Shown here: in pieces, positions 36,224 to 45,097 of the stretch | Position numbering within the stretch: the first letter of the stretch is position 1 | Layout of the letters: the number at the start of each line of letters is the position of its first letter | NCBI RefSeq assembly: GCF_000373245.1 | Contig: NZ_KB890754.1 | Span: 179,635-243,634 of the forward strand | Origin: Echinicola pacifica DSM 19836 | Lineage (GTDB): Bacteria > Bacteroidota > Bacteroidia > Cytophagales > Cyclobacteriaceae | Reading direction: 5' to 3' | Length of the DNA: 64,000 nt | Notes under the pieces: generated by a model | The model's database searches: none | What the model saw: only the letters and a program-made list of their open reading frames with translations | Told to the model about the DNA's origin: nothing | Made by a program: the position numbers and the translations under genes

Positions 36224-37030
36224 TTATCGGTTATTGAAGTTCCTGAGTTTTATCTGGGTAAATTTCCTTTTGGTGTCCAGTGGAAAATCGCCCTTCATCA
36301 TCCAGTCATAGTAATTAGGTTCTTCCTTCAGCACTTGCTCCACCGGTTTGCCACGATGTTTGCCGAAGTTAAAGCATTCTACTCCCTGATCGTTATTGAT
36401 AAATCGACCAGCGAGATCCACCATTTTCTCATTGATGAGGTTATGGATCTTCTTCATATCGTTTTCGATTACCCCGAGTTTATTGCCTTGTAAGTCTTCA
36501 GCAACTTCGTTTTCATAGCGTTCGATTTGGGCTTTGAATACGGCATAGGTCGCTAAGGTATCGGCCTCAGCACTGTGCGCATTTTCGAGTTTCTGGCCGC
36601 AGTAAAACTTATATGCCGCTGAGAGGTTTCTTTTTTCCATCATATGAAAAATCTTCTGCGCATCTAGCAGGTTTCTTTTTTCGATATCAAAGTCAATTCC
36701 CGCACGTAAGAATTCCTCTACCAATAATGGGATATCATATTTCAGCACATTGAAGCCTGCCAGGTCAGCGCCTTCGAGGAATTGGTGAAGCTCTTTTGCC
36801 ACATCCTTGAAGGTGGGAGCATCTTTGATGTCCTTATCATAAATCCCATGAATCAACGACACCTCCTTTGGGATAGGCACCGTCGGGTTGATTTTCATGG
36901 TTTTGATTTCTTCCTCTCCGCCAGGATGGACTTTTACAATGGATATTTCCACTATTCTATCCGTGGAAATATTGATACCGGTGGCCTCCAGATCAAAAAA
37001 TGCGAGTGGGGATTTTAAGTTTAAATTCAT
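36224..37030 (-). CDS. DnaQ-like 3'-5' exonuclease with a C-terminal DUF3820-like extension
   Basis: A 268-residue DEDDh exonuclease. Motif I is FDLEATG (residues 12-18), motif II lies in AGFNVLKYDIPLL, and motif III in NAHSAEADTLATYAVF with the catalytic His. It resembles the epsilon subunit of DNA polymerase III and related proofreading/RNase T enzymes. Beyond about residue 200, a Gly/aromatic segment (FNFGKHRGKPVEQVL, then PNYYDWMMKGDFP) matches a small domain often found fused to exonucleases, here called DUF3820-like from memory. The substrate (DNA or RNA) cannot be decided. Confidence 0.88.
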   Translation of the reverse strand: MNLNLKSPLAFFDLEATGINISTDRIVEISIVKVHPGGEEEIKTMKINPTVPIPKEVSLIHGIYDKDIKDAPTFKDVAKELHQFLEGADLAGFNVLKYDIPLLVEEFLRAGIDFDIEKRNLLDAQKIFHMMEKRNLSAAYKFYCGQKLENAHSAEADTLATYAVFKAQIERYENEVAEDLQGNKLGVIENDMKKIHNLINEKMVDLAGRFINNDQGVECFNFGKHRGKPVEQVLKEEPNYYDWMMKGDFPLDTKRKFTQIKLRNFNNR

Positions 37031-37589
37031 GATAAAGTTTTTTGCCTATAAATCACAGGACATCCCTGTGCGCTTATACTGATTGGTTTACAATTCTGGA
37101 TTATAATTTTCTTCCTTTCAAAGATAACGATTCGTATTCATTCCTACCTAAATCTGTAGCAAAAATGGTGTTGGCCTCTTTATATTATGGAAAACATCAG
37201 GTACCCCTTAAAATTCTCAATTAATAAATCCTTACTCACCCAGCCTAAGTCCTTATACCTTGGAAGATATGAAAATCATATAGGAAGAAGTCACATCCAC
37301 AAGTAAAGCTTTTAATTGCGTGTGATGACTTATCTGTTGATCTTTTTTCTTGCAAATCGAGTCTAAACTACTATTAAATTCTAATTTTTTGTTTAAAATC
37401 CCTTTACAGGAACGCGATTTGCATCACTATTTTCATTGGGTAGCAATCGAGGATTTAATTAATAGGAAACTAGAATTAAGCAGTTTTCTACATTGAATTT
37501 ATGAGCATATAAGCTTATTTTTATCCTCATAACCATAGAATTATATAGCCCCAACAACTTGAAATTATTTAAGCATAATAAAAATAACC
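37031..37589. other. Intergenic region between exonuclease and SRPBCC genes
   Basis: About 560 AT-rich bases. An imperfect inverted repeat, AAGTCA...TGACTT with further partial pairing, lies at about 37288-37331. No gene is credible. It holds two divergent promoters by position, but no clear -7 box is visible. Confidence 0.35.
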
Positions 37590-38000
37590 ATGAAGAAGAT
37601 CACTGTAACAACACATGTAAAAGCGCCCGTAGATACTGTATGGGCTTATTGGACCAGCCCTAAGCATATTATGAATTGGAATAATGCTTCTGATGAATGG
37701 CATACTCCTCAGGCTACAAACGACCTCCGTGAAGGGGGAGTGTTTACCTCCCGTATGGAGTCTCGTGATGGCACCCAAGGCTTTGATTTTTCGGGAACTT
37801 ATATGTCAGTAAACCAAGGAGAAATGCTTTCCTATACCCTAGATGATGGGCGAGTGGTGGAGGTCGTGTTTAAGGCGGATGGCAATGGAACTATAGTGGA
37901 GGAGACCTTTGACCCGGAAGGGGATAATTCCATCGAAATGCAAAAAGGAGGCTGGCAAGCGATCCTAGACAATTTTAAAAAATATGTAGAAAACCAATAA
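37590..38000 (+). CDS. SRPBCC/AHSA1-family protein
   Basis: A 136-residue START-like (SRPBCC) protein of the AHSA1 type, a helix-grip fold with a large ligand cavity. Features are VKAPVDTVWAYWTSPKHIMNWNNASDEWHTP at the N-terminal end, a GGVFTSRM segment, FDFSGTYMSV and a C-terminal GGWQAILDNFKKYV helix. The ligand is unknown. It is a single-gene transcript. Confidence 0.9.
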   Translation: MKKITVTTHVKAPVDTVWAYWTSPKHIMNWNNASDEWHTPQATNDLREGGVFTSRMESRDGTQGFDFSGTYMSVNQGEMLSYTLDDGRVVEVVFKADGNGTIVEETFDPEGDNSIEMQKGGWQAILDNFKKYVENQ

Positions 38001-38011
38001 TGGTAATCTAA

Positions 38012-38059
38012 TAAAAGCCCTAAGCCAAAGAAGGTTTCCTTCATGCCTTAGGGCTTTTA
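38012..38059. terminator. Bidirectional intrinsic terminator
   Basis: A 13-bp stem TAAAAGCCCTAAG/CTTAGGGCTTTTA with a smaller hairpin (GAAGG/CCTTC) in its loop, between the SRPBCC gene and the convergent PI-PLC-like gene. Confidence 0.85.
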
Positions 38060-38074
38060 TTATATTGACCTAGA

Positions 38075-39151
38075 TTATTTAGTTCTCAGGGGGTTCAATC
38101 TTTCATATTTTCCCTCGCCAAAATTCACAATATAACTTGACTCGAACAGCTCACTAGGGATATAATAATCCGTGGAGATGATATGTGCTCCAGAGGATTT
38201 TGCCAGTTCAAATTGCGAATAATCATTGTCTCTGGCTTGTTTGGTGCCTTCGTCCGACCTGGTGCGCACGATATAGCCTTTTTTCACCAGCGATTGGATA
38301 TAGTCCTGATTAGTTTCCGGATTATTGATAATCCTGACGGCAGCAGCAGGATTTCCTTCTTCTACATTGGCAAATATCGTCGCCCCTTCCAGCTGAGGAT
38401 ATAAGGAAAGATAGAGCTCCGTTTTGTCAGTTCCTGCATCGAGGATAAACATGATTTTTCCCTGAACCTCACTGAGCAAGGGCCAGCCTTTCTCCAATAT
38501 TGCTGATTCCAGACTGGCGAAATCTCCCCGTACATCGTCTGGTCTTATTAATTTATTTTGAGGAATGACCGTATTGATTTCCAGCTCTAAGCTATCCATC
38601 GCCCCCTCGTCAAAGGGAAGGGCAGGGGTAAATCCCGGGTAAGTGGACTCCTTTAGATTCAAGGTGATATAGATAGGATGATGGCTAGGATGCTCATTAC
38701 TCCATTCCAAAATCTCCGCCAGGGCATCTGTAAATAATAGCTGATGGCTTCTGAAGTCGATATCTTGAACGTGAAATAGCTTCATGCCTTTTTCCTTAAG
38801 CTTACCCTCCTCATCATAAGGAAGGTGCTTTATTCCTTGGCTATCCAGTAATCCCAGTGCTGCAGGACTGGTAAAGCGTCCGCCTTCCGGATCATGATAG
38901 ACATCCAGCTCGAGCTTCCTTAGCCCCAGGCTCAGCTGATCAGGCATAGGCAAGTGTTCATATTCCAGTGACCGGGCTTGCTCCTTGCTTTTGGCTGCAA
39001 TCAAAGCCATTACCGCAGGCTCTATTCCTATCTTATAGCTATTATGCGAGCCAATTACCTGGGTGTCATTCATTCGATCCTGACCAAAGGCTAGTCCCGA
39101 TAAAGTAAGAAATGGTAATAAAATAATGCTGGTTAGTGTTAATAAGCGCAT
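38075..39151 (-). CDS. Secreted PI-PLC-like phosphodiesterase (Ca2+-dependent C1 type)
   Basis: A 358-residue secreted protein (signal peptide about 1-23, ending LAFGQ). The barrel resembles phosphatidylinositol-specific phospholipase C, C1-like family. The catalytic His motif is GSHNSYK (residues 33-39), and ELDVYHDPEG provides the metal/substrate acids. KLFHVQDIDFRS and a second His segment complete the usual set, and IMFILDAG is the late barrel strand. The family cleaves phosphodiesters of glycerophospholipids or related compounds. It is divergent from a purple-acid-phosphatase-like gene. Confidence 0.82.
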   Translation of the reverse strand: MRLLTLTSIILLPFLTLSGLAFGQDRMNDTQVIGSHNSYKIGIEPAVMALIAAKSKEQARSLEYEHLPMPDQLSLGLRKLELDVYHDPEGGRFTSPAALGLLDSQGIKHLPYDEEGKLKEKGMKLFHVQDIDFRSHQLLFTDALAEILEWSNEHPSHHPIYITLNLKESTYPGFTPALPFDEGAMDSLELEINTVIPQNKLIRPDDVRGDFASLESAILEKGWPLLSEVQGKIMFILDAGTDKTELYLSLYPQLEGATIFANVEEGNPAAAVRIINNPETNQDYIQSLVKKGYIVRTRSDEGTKQARDNDYSQFELAKSSGAHIISTDYYIPSELFESSYIVNFGEGKYERLNPLRTK

Positions 39152-39382
39152 ATGGTGTACCTAAGTGTTTGAAGTGGATGTTTTCTTTATATTTTGGGTC
39201 GAAAGTAGGTCAAATTCAACATTTTTAATCGATTTCTATATGAATTTCAGGTTAAATTTATTGGTTACAGTCAATTTATAGTAACACTGAGGCTAGGCAA
39301 AAGTGCTCTACTAGCCCATTTGGAGATTTGATAGTTTACAAATTAGTAATATTAAGGTCAGCTCATCGTCATATTGGTAGCT

Positions 39383-39390
39383 TACCTTTG
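39383..39390 (+). promoter_or_regulatory. Probable -7 element of the acid-phosphatase-like gene
   Basis: TACCTTTG matches TANNTTTG and ends 23 bases before the ATG at 39414. No TTTG is at the expected -33 spacing. Confidence 0.45.
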
Positions 39391-39413
39391 GCCAAAATTC
39401 TACCCAGTCACCC

Positions 39414-41009
39414 ATGAAAAAATCAATACTATTCCCTCTTTTTGTGTTTTTGGTATCTTACCAGAATATATGCGCTCAAGCAATAGAAATTAAGCCCTAT
39501 ATACAAGATGTGAATCCCCAGTCGGCGGTCATCATGTGGCAGACGGATTCCGGGGACGAGAGCATAGTGGAGTTTGGGGAGAGTCCTAGCCTTGGCCGTC
39601 AGGCCGAAGGAATCTCTATCGATATTAACTTCACAGATGCACGGGTACATGAGGTGAAACTTGAAAACCTAGATCGGCTAAAAACCTATTATTACCGGGT
39701 GAAAACCGGCGAAGCATTATCAGATACCTATCAATTCAAAACCCCTCCTTTTGCCTCAGATCATTCCTCCTTCAATATAGTGGCGATGAGTGATATGCAG
39801 ATAGATGGCGACCGACCTGACCAGTTTAGTGAGATCGTAAATGAAGGCATATTGGCTTATATGGAGCAGGAATATGACGGGGAGCTGCCAGAGAACCTGG
39901 CGATGGTTTTGGTGCCCGGTGATTTAGTGCAGAACGGGGCTACTTACCATCAATGGAAGGATCATTTTTTTGGGCCGGCAGAGGACTTATTTTCTCAGGT
40001 GCCTGTCTATCCAGTGCTGGGGAATCATGAAAATCAGGCCGTATATTATTTCAAATACTTTAGCCTTCCTCAGAATGGCAGCCCTGAATTTGCCGAAAAT
40101 TGGTGGTATAAGGACCACGGAAATGTCCGAGTACTGGGCTTAAACTCCAATACGGATGACGGGATAGGTGGCAGCAGGTACCAGATCAATTGGCTGAAAA
40201 ACGTCCTGTCGGAAACGGAGGAGATGGAAGATATTGATTTTGTATTTGCTCAGATGCATCATCCGCATAAGTCCGAATTATGGATTCCTGGAGAATCAGA
40301 TTTTAGTGGCGAAGTGGTGAAATTGCTTGAGGATTTTACTACCAAGACTGGAAAGCCCACAGTTCACTTTTTTGGTCACACACATGGCTATTCCCGCGGC
40401 CAGTCTAAGGATCATAAGCACCTATGGATCAATGTGGCAAGTGCTGGTGGCGCCTTGGACAATTGGGGTGAATTTGAAGGGAGAGATTACGAAGAATTTA
40501 CGGTGACGCAGGATGAATATGGCTTTGTGATCGTGGAGGTGGATGCTGATCCAGCAGACCCGAAGTTCACTGTGAAGCGCATCAGCCAGGGAAACCAGTT
40601 CCATGCGAGAAATAACGAGCTTACTGATTCCGTGACCGTCTGGAAATATAGCCGTAAGCCTAAAGCGCCTAAGCTCGTATCACCGATCGACCAGCAGGTC
40701 CCAGCTTATGAGATGCTGCTAAAGGCATCTGACTTCTCCTCCGATCGTAAAGGGGCCTTTCATGCCGCCTCCAATTGGCAGATCAGCACAGATGAAGCTT
40801 TCGGCCAGGTGGTTTTTGATAGCTGGAAGCAATATGAAAATTGGTATTATAATGAAAACCAACAGAAAGACGATGACCTCAGAGATGAAAAGGTATTTAA
40901 GCTTCTCAAAGCCGGCAAGAGTTACTTCTGGCGCGTAAGGTATCGCGACCAAAACCTCAATTGGAGCGACTGGTCTTCTACAGGGCATTTTACCGTGGAG
41001 AAGGACTAG
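39414..41009 (+). CDS. Purple-acid-phosphatase-like secreted metallophosphoesterase
   Basis: A 531-residue exported protein (signal peptide about 1-21, ending ICAQ). An N-terminal fibronectin-III-like domain (about 25-110, QSAVIMWQTDSGDESIVEFG) comes first, as in purple acid phosphatases. The calcineurin-like metallophosphoesterase domain follows with SDMQIDGD, PGDLVQNG, LGNHEN, QMHHPHK and FGHTHGYSRG. A C-terminal domain (about 410-531) ends in FWRVRYRDQNLNWSDWSSTGHFTV, which looks like another FnIII module. The substrate is probably an organic phosphate in the periplasm or outside the cell. It is divergent from the PI-PLC-like gene. Confidence 0.86.
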   Translation: MKKSILFPLFVFLVSYQNICAQAIEIKPYIQDVNPQSAVIMWQTDSGDESIVEFGESPSLGRQAEGISIDINFTDARVHEVKLENLDRLKTYYYRVKTGEALSDTYQFKTPPFASDHSSFNIVAMSDMQIDGDRPDQFSEIVNEGILAYMEQEYDGELPENLAMVLVPGDLVQNGATYHQWKDHFFGPAEDLFSQVPVYPVLGNHENQAVYYFKYFSLPQNGSPEFAENWWYKDHGNVRVLGLNSNTDDGIGGSRYQINWLKNVLSETEEMEDIDFVFAQMHHPHKSELWIPGESDFSGEVVKLLEDFTTKTGKPTVHFFGHTHGYSRGQSKDHKHLWINVASAGGALDNWGEFEGRDYEEFTVTQDEYGFVIVEVDADPADPKFTVKRISQGNQFHARNNELTDSVTVWKYSRKPKAPKLVSPIDQQVPAYEMLLKASDFSSDRKGAFHAASNWQISTDEAFGQVVFDSWKQYENWYYNENQQKDDDLRDEKVFKLLKAGKSYFWRVRYRDQNLNWSDWSSTGHFTVEKD

Positions 41010-41036
41010 GAATTCGTTCTCCTTCAGACTAAAAAG

Positions 41037-41087
41037 AAAGCCTCTTATTTGCCGATAGCTTCGAGCTCGCAAATAAGAGGCTTTTTT
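41037..41087. terminator. Intrinsic terminator, possibly bidirectional
   Basis: A perfect 16-bp stem AAAGCCTCTTATTTGC/GCAAATAAGAGGCTTT with a T run on the plus side and CTTTCTTTTT on the minus side, between convergent genes. Confidence 0.92.
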
Positions 41088-41142
41088 ATGGTATAAACCT
41101 CGTAGGGGAGGAAATGGGTTAAGTATTTTCTCTCTCAGACTG

Positions 41143-41529
41143 CTAAGAAAGTATTTCCTGCACTTTCTGAATGGAAATAGGCTTCACCACAAAATTCTTG
41201 ATCACGGAGTATTCATCCGCTTTTCGAGTGTCGTTGGGGTCAATGGAACTCGATATAATATATATGATTACATCTGGCTGGGGGTGTTTTTTCAGGAATT
41301 CATCCAGAAATCTCCAGCCATTCCAGATAGGCATATTGATATCCAAAAGGATCAATTCGGGGAGTTTTTCGCCGTTTTCTAGCTTTTCGATGAGGCCATC
41401 ATAGGCTTCTTTGCCATTTTCATAAAATATAGCATCCACTTCGAAATTGCCCATTTCGATGATTTTCTTAACCCCAAAAGTGTAGATTGGATCATCATCG
41501 ATGACACAAAGGCTTTTAATTCTATTCAT
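41143..41529 (-). CDS. Single-domain response regulator (CheY-like)
   Basis: A 128-residue stand-alone receiver. The acidic pocket DDD (residues 11-13), phospho-acceptor Asp63 in LLDINMP, the Ser pair in YIISSSID and the Lys in VVKPIS are all present. There is no output domain and no kinase gene nearby, so it is an orphan in this window and must act by protein contact or phosphorelay. Receivers of this type are common in Cytophagales. Confidence 0.92.
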   Translation of the reverse strand: MNRIKSLCVIDDDPIYTFGVKKIIEMGNFEVDAIFYENGKEAYDGLIEKLENGEKLPELILLDINMPIWNGWRFLDEFLKKHPQPDVIIYIISSSIDPNDTRKADEYSVIKNFVVKPISIQKVQEILS

Positions 41530-41842
41530 CTAAAAATCCGTTTAATAAGCGAGTAATAGATCTCATTCCTAGATTGCTTAGAGATGAAATTAGTTCATCG
41601 TTTTAAGAATGAAAAGCAGTGTTTTGAATGCCAAATCAGAGCTCCTAAAGTACCTTGTTTATGATAAAAGTTACCAGTCTCTGACCTTTTAACACCGCTT
41701 GTACAATCCATTTTATTAGGTAATATAGCCTATATTGTGTAATAATTATTAGGTTTTTTGATAAAAATTTTAATAAAATTATCCCCGAAATAGTCAAAGA
41801 CTTGACTTACTTTGCCTTACTTCATATCGCCATCGCTGGAGC
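41530..41842. other. Intergenic region with a palindrome
   Basis: 313 bases between the response regulator and topB. AATATAG-C-CTATATT at 41722-41736 is a perfect 15-base palindrome in the minus-strand upstream region of the response regulator, about 190 bases before its start. The rest is AT-rich. Confidence 0.4.
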
Positions 41843-44200
41843 TTAGGAGCTGATGATCTTCATGACCAGTTCTTTGGTCAGGGCTTGCCCAGCGGCTTTT
41901 TGCTTGATATCAGCAAAAGAATACCTGAAATCACAGCCACTTTTCCACTCGCTGCAGCCATAGGCAGAATTGCCTTTAATCAAAGTTCCTTTCTTGCATT
42001 TGGGGCAAGAGGGCATATGATTTTTTACTGGGCTGGTTTCCACCGTTTTTTCGACTGCGGAGCTACCTTCAAAGGCAAGATCATAGGCCTCCGTGAGTTT
42101 GATAATCCCATCCACCTTAGCACCATTTTGAGTGAAGCCCTTCAGTTTGGTGCTGGCACCTTTCTCGATTATGCGAAGAACCTGATTGTCAGAAAGCTTT
42201 TTATCCATGAATTTCATCGGTAGCCTCAGGCTACAGCCTTGTTTCCACTGGCTACATCCATAGGCTGATTTGCCTTTGATGATGCTGCCTTGCCCACATT
42301 TTGGGCAGCTAGCTTCGCTAAGGTTTTTTTTGCTGCCAGCTTTGCTGGTTTTCTTCGCCGTGGACTTGCTGGCAGTGGATTTTGGTGAGGGCGGAGGACT
42401 GGCTGAGCTGAGTTTTGGTTTGCCATGCTCATTTTTCACCTCCTGCACGAGGTCATGTACCATCTGTTTCATATTATTTATGAAGCGAATGGCGCTGAAC
42501 TCTCCCTCTTCGATTTCCTTAAGGTTTTTTTCCCATTGACCCGTAAGTTCTGCGGATTTCAGGAGGTCATTTTGTATGGTGTCGATCAGCTGAATGCCCA
42601 CTGGGGTGGGGACCACCTGTTTCTTGCGCCTTTCTATGTATTTCCTTTTGAAGAGGGTCTCGATGATACTCGCCCGGGTGGAGGGTCTGCCGATTCCGTT
42701 GGCTTTCATGAGGTCCCTAAGTTCTTCATCTTCGACTTGCTTGCCGGCGGTTTCCATGGCCCGAAGGAGGGAAGCTTCCGTATAGGTTTTCGGTGGTTTG
42801 GTGGTTTTCTCCACAAAAGTTGGCTCATGTGGGCCATGCTCACCCTTCTCGAAGGTGGGCAGGATTCCTTCTTCATCCTCCTCCTTGGAGTCCTCTTCTT
42901 CCTTATTTTTCTTAGTTTCTTTGGGGAATAATACGCGCCATCCTTCCGAGAGGATTTCTTTTCCCTTGGCGGTAAAGGGCACCTGGTCCACCTCGGCATC
43001 CACCTGAGTTTTGGCCACCTTACAGTCAGGATAGAATACCGCCAAAAACCTCCTTACGATGATATCATAGACCTTATTTTCTTCATTTCCCAGGGATTTT
43101 TCTTCTCCTGTGGGGATGATAGCGTGGTGGTCAGTGACTTTTTTGTCATTAAATACCTTGGGTGATTTCTTGATTTTCTTGCCTAATAGCGGCGCAGTAA
43201 ATTGGGCATAATGCTGGAGTCCCTTGAGGATTCCAGGGATTTTGGGGTACATATCATTGGGAAGAAAGGTCGTATCCACCCTAGGGTAGGTGACTACCTT
43301 CATTTCATAAAGCCGTTGGACGATTTTGAGGGTTTGGTCTGCGGTAAAACTAAATTTATTGTTGCAATACACCTGAAGACTGGTCAGGTCAAAGAGTTTT
43401 GGTGCATATTCCTTTCCTTCCTTTTGCTCTATATTGGTGATAAATAGGTCTTTGCCAGTGATTTTCTCTAGCAGTTTTTCGCCTTCTTCCTTATGCAGAA
43501 ATTTCCCTTCTGTACTGTTAAACTTGGTTTCGCGATAGAGGGTCTGCAATTCCCAATAGGGCGACGGTTTGAAGTTTTCTATTTCATAATGCCGCTGGAC
43601 GAGCATGGCGAGGGTGGGCGTTTGGACCCGGCCTATGGATAGTACCTGCTTATAGCCTCCGTATTTCAGCGTGTATAATCGCGTGGCATTCATGCCGAGG
43701 AGCCAGTCCCCTATGGCGCGGGAGCTACCTGCGTAATATAAATTGTCAAATTCCTCAGCAGGTTTGAGGTTTTGGAAGCCTGTCTGTATGGATTCGGTGG
43801 TCAGGGAGGAGATCCATAGTCGCTGCACAGGTCCTTTATATTCAGCCTGCTTTAGAACCCAGCGTTGGATAAGTTCCCCTTCCTGGCCTGCATCACCACA
43901 ATTGATGACCATTTCTGCCTTGGCAAGAAGCGTTCGTATAGTTTTAAATTGCTTTTTGACCCCATTGTCAGGAATCACCTTGGTCTCAAATCGCTGAGGC
44001 AGCATGGGCAAGGTATAGAGATCCCATCGCTTCCAGGAGGGATTATAATCCTCCGGTGGATAGAGGCTACAGAAATGCCCAAAAGTCCAGGTCACCTGAT
44101 AGCCATTTCCTTCAAAATACCCGTCTTTACGGCTATTGGCTCCTAAAACTTGGGCTATTTCTCTGGCAACACTTGGCTTTTCGGCTATACAAACTTTCAT
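41843..44200 (-). CDS. topB: DNA topoisomerase III
   Basis: A type IA topoisomerase that breaks and rejoins one DNA strand through a tyrosine. The 785 residues contain an N-terminal TOPRIM domain (IAEKPSVAREIAQVLG, then CGDAGQEGELIQRW with the metal-binding acids), the GRVQTPTLAML signature of the central domain, the catalytic Tyr in VVTYPRVDTT, and GIGRPSTRASIIETLFKRKYI. An acidic insert (KKNKEEEDSKEEDEEG) splits the domain after WRVLFPKETK. The C terminus has two zinc ribbons, each CPKCxxGxxIKGxSAYGCSxWKxGC. Topo III helps resolve replication and recombination intermediates. Confidence 0.95.
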   Translation of the reverse strand: MKVCIAEKPSVAREIAQVLGANSRKDGYFEGNGYQVTWTFGHFCSLYPPEDYNPSWKRWDLYTLPMLPQRFETKVIPDNGVKKQFKTIRTLLAKAEMVINCGDAGQEGELIQRWVLKQAEYKGPVQRLWISSLTTESIQTGFQNLKPAEEFDNLYYAGSSRAIGDWLLGMNATRLYTLKYGGYKQVLSIGRVQTPTLAMLVQRHYEIENFKPSPYWELQTLYRETKFNSTEGKFLHKEEGEKLLEKITGKDLFITNIEQKEGKEYAPKLFDLTSLQVYCNNKFSFTADQTLKIVQRLYEMKVVTYPRVDTTFLPNDMYPKIPGILKGLQHYAQFTAPLLGKKIKKSPKVFNDKKVTDHHAIIPTGEEKSLGNEENKVYDIIVRRFLAVFYPDCKVAKTQVDAEVDQVPFTAKGKEILSEGWRVLFPKETKKNKEEEDSKEEDEEGILPTFEKGEHGPHEPTFVEKTTKPPKTYTEASLLRAMETAGKQVEDEELRDLMKANGIGRPSTRASIIETLFKRKYIERRKKQVVPTPVGIQLIDTIQNDLLKSAELTGQWEKNLKEIEEGEFSAIRFINNMKQMVHDLVQEVKNEHGKPKLSSASPPPSPKSTASKSTAKKTSKAGSKKNLSEASCPKCGQGSIIKGKSAYGCSQWKQGCSLRLPMKFMDKKLSDNQVLRIIEKGASTKLKGFTQNGAKVDGIIKLTEAYDLAFEGSSAVEKTVETSPVKNHMPSCPKCKKGTLIKGNSAYGCSEWKSGCDFRYSFADIKQKAAGQALTKELVMKIISS

Positions 44201-44271
44201 GAATGGGGATGGATCTCTTTTCGTCGGGTCTTGGCATTGTAACCTAGGATAAAATTAGCTAAGGTTTCTTA

Positions 44272-44757
44272 TTAAGCGCAACATTTCTTATACTTTTTGC
44301 CACTTCCACAGGGGCAGGGTTCATTGCGGGCCACCTTAGTGCTTTGAGCCTCAATGGAATCTGGATACTGCCCTTTTTCATATTTCCACGCGCCCTGCTG
44401 CTTTATGAAACTAGAGATCTCATGATGCACTTGCGGAACTCCCTCTTCGTCTATATAATGCGCCTGAAACTCCACCATGCCTTTATGATCTGTGGGGTGA
44501 CCTTCGGCGGTGTTTAGGATCAGAAGCCTAGTCCATGTCAATGGCTCCGCCCAAGACTGAAGGGAGCTTAAGGCTGTGGAAGGATCTTCCGTCGGCAAGG
44601 CTGTGGATAGGATATAGGAATAGTTTTTTAGCGCATAAGCAGAATACCTGGACCGCATCAGCTTCTCAGCATTTGGCGCATCGAGCCCCTGGATATAGGG
44701 TAAACAGCAGAGACTCAGTGGCTGGCCCGAACCACATGGACATTCGGTGATTTTCAT
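44272..44757 (-). CDS. ychJ: YchJ-family protein with two SEC-C motifs
   Basis: A 161-residue YchJ-family protein. A SEC-C zinc motif (CPCGSGQPLSLCC) stands at the N terminus and a second (CPCGSGKKYKKCC) at the very C terminus. The middle is the family NTF2-like domain with the RSRYSAYALKNYSYI opening and a YIDEEG segment. SEC-C motifs bind zinc and, in SecA, contact SecB and the ribosome. The function of YchJ is unknown. It lies next to topB on the same strand but with 70 bases between. Confidence 0.92.
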   Translation of the reverse strand: MKITECPCGSGQPLSLCCLPYIQGLDAPNAEKLMRSRYSAYALKNYSYILSTALPTEDPSTALSSLQSWAEPLTWTRLLILNTAEGHPTDHKGMVEFQAHYIDEEGVPQVHHEISSFIKQQGAWKYEKGQYPDSIEAQSTKVARNEPCPCGSGKKYKKCCA

Positions 44758-45034
44758 TTTTAGTCTATCTTAATGGTGCCTAATTGAGCAGGTGGGAATT
44801 TTATGAATTGTCTAATACCTTCTGAAAATCAGGTGCTTGTCTTTAGCTTTTGGGAACTTATCCTTACGCTTACTTTTCTGTATCCCAGCGTCATTTGAAT
44901 AGCGGTTTTCAGGTCTTGTCAAGTGGCTGGGGATCCTCAAAATCATAAATTGCTATAAATGCAAAGATACATGAACTTCCCTTTTAGCAAGGCAGCCCAT
45001 GTATCTTTTTGTGCTTCGTTTTCGAGATGGTTTA
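44758..45034. other. Intergenic region with terminator
   Basis: The region upstream of ychJ is non-coding. The terminator at 44963-45010 closes the convergent side; the rest (44758-44962) shows nothing special. Confidence 0.3.
44963..45010. terminator. Intrinsic terminator
   Basis: An 11-bp stem AAAGATACATG/CATGTATCTTT with a T run on the plus side. On the minus strand it lies after the thioredoxin-reductase-like gene, where the A-rich side gives a shorter T run. Confidence 0.75.
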
Positions 45035-45096
45035 TGCCCCTTCGGGGCAAAATGAATATTATTTCAGTAACTATTCCTTTCTATACCCGCGGGTAT
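45035..45096. repeat. Two short palindromes after the thioredoxin-reductase-like gene
   Basis: TGCCCC-TTC-GGGGCA at 45035-45049 and the perfect 14-base palindrome ATACCCGCGGGTAT at 45083-45096, which touches the stop codon. The first has a T-rich flank on the minus side and may be part of the transcript end. ATACCC/GGGTAT also occurs in the hairpin at 21145-21180. Confidence 0.45.
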
Positions 45097-45097
45097 T

